Assembly (NCBI GenBank): GCA_903860855.1
Contig: CAIOSF010000146.1
Coordinates: 1-9,694 of the forward strand
Length of the DNA: 9,694 bases
Source: an uncultured Alphaproteobacteria bacterium
Lineage (GTDB): Bacteria > Pseudomonadota > Alphaproteobacteria > Rickettsiales > Midichloriaceae
Reading direction: 5' to 3'
Shown here: one piece after another, positions 6,525-9,694 of the stretch
Layout of the letters: each line of letters begins with the position of its first letter
Position numbering within the stretch: the stretch's first letter is position 1
Notes under the pieces: generated by a model
Seen by the model: the letters and a program-made list of their open reading frames with translations, nothing else
What the model was told of the DNA's origin: nothing
The model's database searches: none
Made by a program: the position numbers and the translations under genes

Positions 6525-7651
6525 TAGTATAGCCTTAGCGCTAGGGCAGGCAACAAATCCTTCACAGCTCCGGTAATTGCAGCAAGTCGGATTATGAAAT
6601 CAGCATTTGCTTTATACTCAAAACTTGTAGGCAGGGCTATCCCATACTCTATATCTTCCTGACTTGCGTCTTGAGGATATTTTATATTAACGATATCCCT
6701 AATCAGCGAGCCATCATAGTTACACTTCGTTTGGATGTCCATAAGTGCATCTGCAAAAGTCGCAACACGTACTTGATTATAGTTATCACCCAGCTGATTT
6801 TCTGGTGGCAACACTGGCTTATCCCCGAGTAGGTCCCCTGTTAATTTGTTCACTATGTCAATTGCAGTTTGTTTTTCTGAGAATCTATTTCCAAGATACT
6901 TTAAAAACGCCTCTCTCTTAGCACCTTGTCCCCATTGAGATTCCATTCCAGTGACGTAATGATCGGTATCTCCAGTTCTTTCTACTTGTAATGCCGATGA
7001 AACAAGGCGCTTTAGATAAATTATATCATGGACTTCATAAGCATTACTACCTGGGTGCAGCACGGCAATCTCATCGCATTGAGCTTGATAAGCGAATGGA
7101 CCATTTGCGTAACTACGGGTTGTTATTAATTCTTTGGCGAATAGATCAAGATGAGCGATCTTGGCATCATATAATGTGCTGCCCATACCGGTACTTTGAG
7201 AAGTTTCTAAAGCAAAAAGGGCTTCTTGCAGTTTTGTTACCGATCCATCAGCGCAAGCAAAATTCGCATATGGCATGAGCTTTATTTTAACTTTCTCGAA
7301 TTCTGCCGCGGGGAGAGCCGCCATCCCGTGAGCCCCATTCTTAAGTCCTTGAAGAAGTTTAACCATGGCTGAAAGGCTTTCAAGAGCATCTTTTCTTTGG
7401 CCATCATTAAAGCCATGTGCAGAAAATTTACTCATGGCCATATCATCAAATTCGCGCTTGAAGTCAGGGATCAGTACTCCTATTTGTGTCGCAAGCTTCT
7501 TACCCTCGGCATTGCGTGCATCCTCAGAAAGGCTATGAATGTTCAGAGGTTGGCCGTCTGCTCTTAATAGAGCTCCTGGATCTAACATGTCCTCTGGCTT
7601 TTTTAGATTGTAAAAATTTGCCCCCAAATTACTATCATTATTGATTTTCAT
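6524..7651 (-). CDS. Unrecognised 375-aa protein, first gene of an overlapping pair
   Basis: I recognise no family. The 375-aa product starts MKINNDSNLGANFYNLKKPE, without a cleavable signal or membrane segment. It is rich in Ala, Leu and Asp and looks globular and helical. Points to note: an Ala/Gly-rich helical stretch at about 88-116 (LESLSAMVKLLQGLKNG); aromatic-rich SYANGPFAYQAQCDE near 180-194; and a hydrophobic C-terminal helix IIRLAAITGAVKDLLPALAL at about 352-371. Start choice is good: AAGGA sits 9 bases before the ATG, the clearest Shine-Dalgarno sequence in the window. It is followed at once by the 240-aa gene in a TAATG overlap, and its own ATG overlaps the stop of a 26-codon ORF (ATGA). 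It is divergent from lepB across about 250 bases. Codon use looks like its neighbours', so nothing marks recent transfer. It is probably a real, intact lineage-specific gene. Confidence 0.78.
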   Translation of the reverse strand: MKINNDSNLGANFYNLKKPEDMLDPGALLRADGQPLNIHSLSEDARNAEGKKLATQIGVLIPDFKREFDDMAMSKFSAHGFNDGQRKDALESLSAMVKLLQGLKNGAHGMAALPAAEFEKVKIKLMPYANFACADGSVTKLQEALFALETSQSTGMGSTLYDAKIAHLDLFAKELITTRSYANGPFAYQAQCDEIAVLHPGSNAYEVHDIIYLKRLVSSALQVERTGDTDHYVTGMESQWGQGAKREAFLKYLGNRFSEKQTAIDIVNKLTGDLLGDKPVLPPENQLGDNYNQVRVATFADALMDIQTKCNYDGSLIRDIVNIKYPQDASQEDIEYGIALPTSFEYKANADFIIRLAAITGAVKDLLPALALRLY

Positions 7652-7728
7652 GACTTATTGTCCTTCATTGATTTTTGTTGATATTTCACGCTTTTCATAA
7701 CGTTCTTATGGATATCGTACGGTATCAT
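7648..7728 (-). CDS. Possible 26-aa ORF overlapping the start of the 375-aa gene
   Basis: On the - strand an ATG at 7728-7726 opens 26 codons (MIPYDIHKNVMKSVKYQQ...) ending TGA at 7650-7648, which overlaps the next gene's ATG as ATGA. The product is small, basic and Lys/Gln-rich. The exact ATGA junction suggests a leader or coupling peptide, but the Shine-Dalgarno of the downstream gene lies within it and its own start has no ribosome site I can see. It could easily be chance. Confidence 0.25.
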   Translation of the reverse strand: MIPYDIHKNVMKSVKYQQKSMKDNKS

Positions 7729-7898
7729 GATGAAAATGGAAACTTATATTCATTATCTGAAACCGAGTGATATTAAAAAAAGAGTCATATTTAAGAAAGT
7801 TCTATTAAAGTCAATGAGCTGACCGTACTTACGCATTGAACTTGCTATCAAGTAGAATCCATAGTACGATTCCGGCGATTTGCCCACAATATCTTAGC

Positions 7899-8627
7899 AT
7901 GAATCGTTTTATACGTTCCGTTTTTTCATTTGAAAATCTCAAAGCAATAATTCTAGCAATTGCTATAGCGACTCTAGTTCGCAGCTGTGCATTTGAATTA
8001 TTCCGCATACCGTCCGGCTCAATGAAGGATACCCTACTGATTGAAGACGTTCTGGTAGTTAGCAAATATCCCTATGGTTATGGAAAATACTCTTTCACCA
8101 TACCCCTTCCCATTGAAAAATCTTGGTTTCAAAAAGAGCCGCAAAGAGGTGATATCATAGTTTTTCGTAGAGCGAACAGCAGTGATGGTAAAAACTATAT
8201 TAAGAGGCTTATAGGCCTACCGGGCGAGACGATCAATGTCGTAAAGGGTGTGGTGTATATCGACGGAGTACAGGTTAAACAGGAGGCATTAGAGGGTTCC
8301 AGTGATGATGGTGAAAACTATAAAAATTATATAGAAACCCTCCCGAATGGCTGTTCTTATCATGTTAAGTACTCGAGTGCTCATCTTAGTTCTTTTCCAA
8401 ACGTCACACCAAAATATGAAATCCCAGCAGGTTATTATTTTTTCATGGGTGATAATAGAGATCACTCAATAGATAGTAGATATCTTGCTGAAATGGGCTT
8501 CATTCTTCAAGAGAACTTGATAGGGAGAGCCGATATTATTGCCATGACAGCAATAGATAACCCTCTAAAATGGATGATTGGTCGTTCAAGTGACAAGAGG
8601 CTATTCTCCTCGTTGAAATGCAATTAA
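7899..8627 (+). CDS. lepB: Signal peptidase I (LepB)
   Basis: This 242-aa inner-membrane serine protease removes signal peptides from exported proteins. One membrane anchor (about residues 14-30, NLKAIILAIAIATLVRS) precedes the periplasmic catalytic domain. The catalytic serine is S41 in RIPSGSMKDTL and the general-base lysine is K102 in NYIKRLIGLPGE. Box E is MGDNRDHSIDSR (183-194). An inserted, somewhat variable segment (about 131-170) separates boxes D and E. I start at the ATG at 7899. The frame also has a TTG at 7836, but those 21 extra residues are not family-like and the ATG gives a normal short cytoplasmic tail before the anchor. No Shine-Dalgarno is evident. In Rickettsia and many relatives lepB is followed by rnc; here it is not, and a roughly 350-base non-coding interval and an opposing orphan gene follow. 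Confidence 0.96.
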   Translation: MNRFIRSVFSFENLKAIILAIAIATLVRSCAFELFRIPSGSMKDTLLIEDVLVVSKYPYGYGKYSFTIPLPIEKSWFQKEPQRGDIIVFRRANSSDGKNYIKRLIGLPGETINVVKGVVYIDGVQVKQEALEGSSDDGENYKNYIETLPNGCSYHVKYSSAHLSSFPNVTPKYEIPAGYYFFMGDNRDHSIDSRYLAEMGFILQENLIGRADIIAMTAIDNPLKWMIGRSSDKRLFSSLKCN

Positions 8628-8975
8628 TGGGCTTTTGTTGTCATTCAAACCTGCCAAGGTTAGATACCTCAAGGTGCTTTTGTCAACATGGTAAGCTTGA
8701 TCTTGAGTGTATTGATCTCAAAATTCTCTAGCTATCGATTGGGTATGATGATAGGGTAGCTCATGGTGACAAGCAATTCTAGGCGGCTGATGGAATATGT
8801 ATTTCCTTTAATACCAATCCCCGATTTTAACTACTGCTGCTTCGCTCTCTCGCTCGCCTATATTTAATAGGCGTCGCTCTTCTTTTCATTGCATTATTTA
8901 ATTTGACTTTGGCTTGTCCATTTCATGTGGTGAACTAGTATAAGTTGTAGAATTTGCTCACCATAATTCCGAGAT
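8628..8975. other. 348-base interval without an intact gene
   Basis: No complete gene is visible between lepB and the opposing orphan gene. On the + strand a 34-codon ORF starts in the lepB stop (TAATG, 8627-8731), but it has no family likeness. On the - strand a frame from 8807 to 8601 stays open apart from one TGA at 8720-8718 and reads protein-like text (SIAREF stop DQYTQDQAYHVDKSTLRYL), possibly a gene relic. The part from 8810 to about 8900 has a different texture: ATACCAATCCCC, then C/T-rich TTCGCTCTCTCGCTCG and a palindrome. It could be the edge of a mobile or dispersed repeat. Confidence 0.5.
8855..8873. repeat. Small perfect palindrome, CGCCTAT-ATTTA-ATAGGCG
   Basis: A 7-bp perfect stem with a 5-base loop sits in a stretch of repeated TCGCTCT words on both sides (8842-8880). 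On the + strand a pyrimidine-rich TCGCTCTTCTTTTC follows, so it might act as a late terminator for lepB, about 230 bases after the stop. On the - strand no T-tract follows. Its GC-rich arms stand out against the AT-rich surroundings, as in REP-like or palindromic dispersed elements. Confidence 0.45.
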
Positions 8976-9694
8976 CTAAGCCGCCGCCACCTCGTGTTCA
9001 GCATGAGCTGCAGCATCGATCATCTTCTGTTGTGCAGCTAAAATATCCGTATACAGTTGTTGGTCAAACCCATCAATCCTCAGGCCATCTTTATGATAAA
9101 CTTTGATTGCTTCATCTCTAAGGGCGTTATCTGCAAGCAAACTTAGCTGTGCGTCCGTAAATTGATTAGGATAGACTGCCTTCAATTGGTTGATACCAGC
9201 CTCTATGTTGCTCTTAATAGTGGTTTCAATTTCGTTTCTTGTTATTGCAGCACCAAACCCACCTAATGCCCCTGTAATGGCGGTCATTCCAGATATAGTC
9301 GCTACTTTATTAGTGATTATACTATCATTAGCACTAGGAAATAGGGTGCTGAAACCATGATCGATATAGCTGAATGGCTTAACAACTAGATAATCAAGAC
9401 CGGTGCCGATAGAGCTGAAGATGTTATAAATTATCCCTCCTGCAGCCTGAGCTTTAAGATCACTAAACTCATAATGCATTTTAGCAACTTTATTTGCAGC
9501 ATCAACAAGGGCTTTCGTTTGGGCTAAGGTTTCATTGGTTACAGGCCCAACTTGCGTGGCCGCTGCAGTAAGGTTTGCTACATTATCAAAATCTTCAGCA
9601 CTCGTTTTAGCCAGAGTCCAAGCTGCATTTTCCACAATGAATTTCCTACCCACTTCGCCATCTAGTACTTGAACCCCCGGTATCTCCTTAATGA
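8976..9694 (-). CDS. Unrecognised Ala-rich protein, C-terminal 238 residues (5' end outside window)
   Basis: I recognise no family. The - strand frame is open from the window edge to TAG/TAA-type termination at 8976-8978. A GTG at 9653 is the first standard start inside the window, but the codons before it are also open (IKEIPGVQVLDGE) and read naturally into VGRKFIVENAAWTLAK, so I treat the gene as 5' truncated. Counting from the GTG: an Ala/Thr-rich helical part (21-70); a moderately hydrophobic stretch IIYNIFSSIGTGLDYLVV (74-91); a Gly/Ala-rich hydrophobic segment VATISGMTAITGALGGFGAA (117-136) that could span or insert into a membrane; then a helical end finishing in AAHAEHEVAAA. The Gly/Ala-type segment is of the kind seen in proteins that insert into membranes, but this is only a likeness. 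It faces lepB tail to tail. AAGGAG at 9689-9684 has no start codon at proper spacing. Confidence 0.7.
   Translation of the reverse strand, partial: IKEIPGVQVLDGEVGRKFIVENAAWTLAKTSAEDFDNVANLTAAATQVGPVTNETLAQTKALVDAANKVAKMHYEFSDLKAQAAGGIIYNIFSSIGTGLDYLVVKPFSYIDHGFSTLFPSANDSIITNKVATISGMTAITGALGGFGAAITRNEIETTIKSNIEAGINQLKAVYPNQFTDAQLSLLADNALRDEAIKVYHKDGLRIDGFDQQLYTDILAAQQKMIDAAAHAEHEVAAA

Noticed and set aside
7836..7898. Upstream TTG start that would add 21 residues to LepB
   Set aside because: The extra residues do not resemble signal peptidase N-termini and no ribosome site supports the TTG; the ATG at 7899 gives the normal short tail before the anchor helix.
8627..8731. 34-codon Cys/His-rich ORF starting in the lepB stop (MGFCCHSN..., CFCQH)
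   Set aside because: The TAATG overlap and Cys/His clustering are attractive, but it has no ribosome site, no family likeness, and short ORFs of this size are expected by chance.
1..9694. tRNA, rRNA, CRISPR array, phage or defence cassette
   Set aside because: I looked for TTCGAAT-type T-loops, regularly spaced repeats and hallmark protein motifs of such systems and found none.

Overview
The window looks like a chromosomal piece of an AT-rich, host-associated alphaproteobacterium, most likely Rickettsiales-like or Holosporales-like. This is an inference from moderate-to-low GC, loose intergenic spacing, decaying genes and an IS relic scattered among housekeeping genes, and the alphaproteobacterial look of the LolC/E, SSB, PhaB-like, IspH, Lpd and LepB proteins. 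No rRNA, tRNA or CRISPR array was seen.

Left part (1-3223, all + strand). It holds the C-terminal end of a LolC/LolE-type lipoprotein-release permease, then ssb with a good sigma70-like promoter. Next come a short-chain dehydrogenase closest in motif pattern to acetoacetyl-CoA reductase (PhaB), the 3' relic of an IS5-like transposase with an in-frame stop, and ispH. A hairpin plus T-tract follows ispH.

Middle part (3284-7651, all - strand). Read in the direction of transcription it runs: a possible 26-codon ORF; two unrecognised proteins of 375 and 240 aa joined by a one-base TAATG overlap; dihydrolipoamide dehydrogenase (lpd) with its own likely promoter; and a decayed gene. The decayed gene begins exactly at the lpd stop (again TAATG), carries an early amber codon and changes frame three times before ending inside the ispH terminator hairpin. 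When its four segments are joined they give about 288 codons of protein-like sequence, so this looks like a coupled gene dying in place rather than intergenic DNA.

Right part (7652-9694). lepB (signal peptidase I, complete catalytic dyad) runs on the + strand. It is followed by a roughly 350-base interval holding a small palindrome and possible coding relics. Last is the C-terminal part of a third unrecognised protein on the - strand, which runs off the window end.

The recognised genes serve independent core processes: outer-membrane lipoprotein sorting, DNA replication and repair, PHB or fatty-acid-type reduction, isoprenoid synthesis, 2-oxoacid dehydrogenase complexes and protein export. 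I see no defence, phage or secretion cassette that I can name. The unexplained content is the three orphan proteins and the decayed gene behind lpd.
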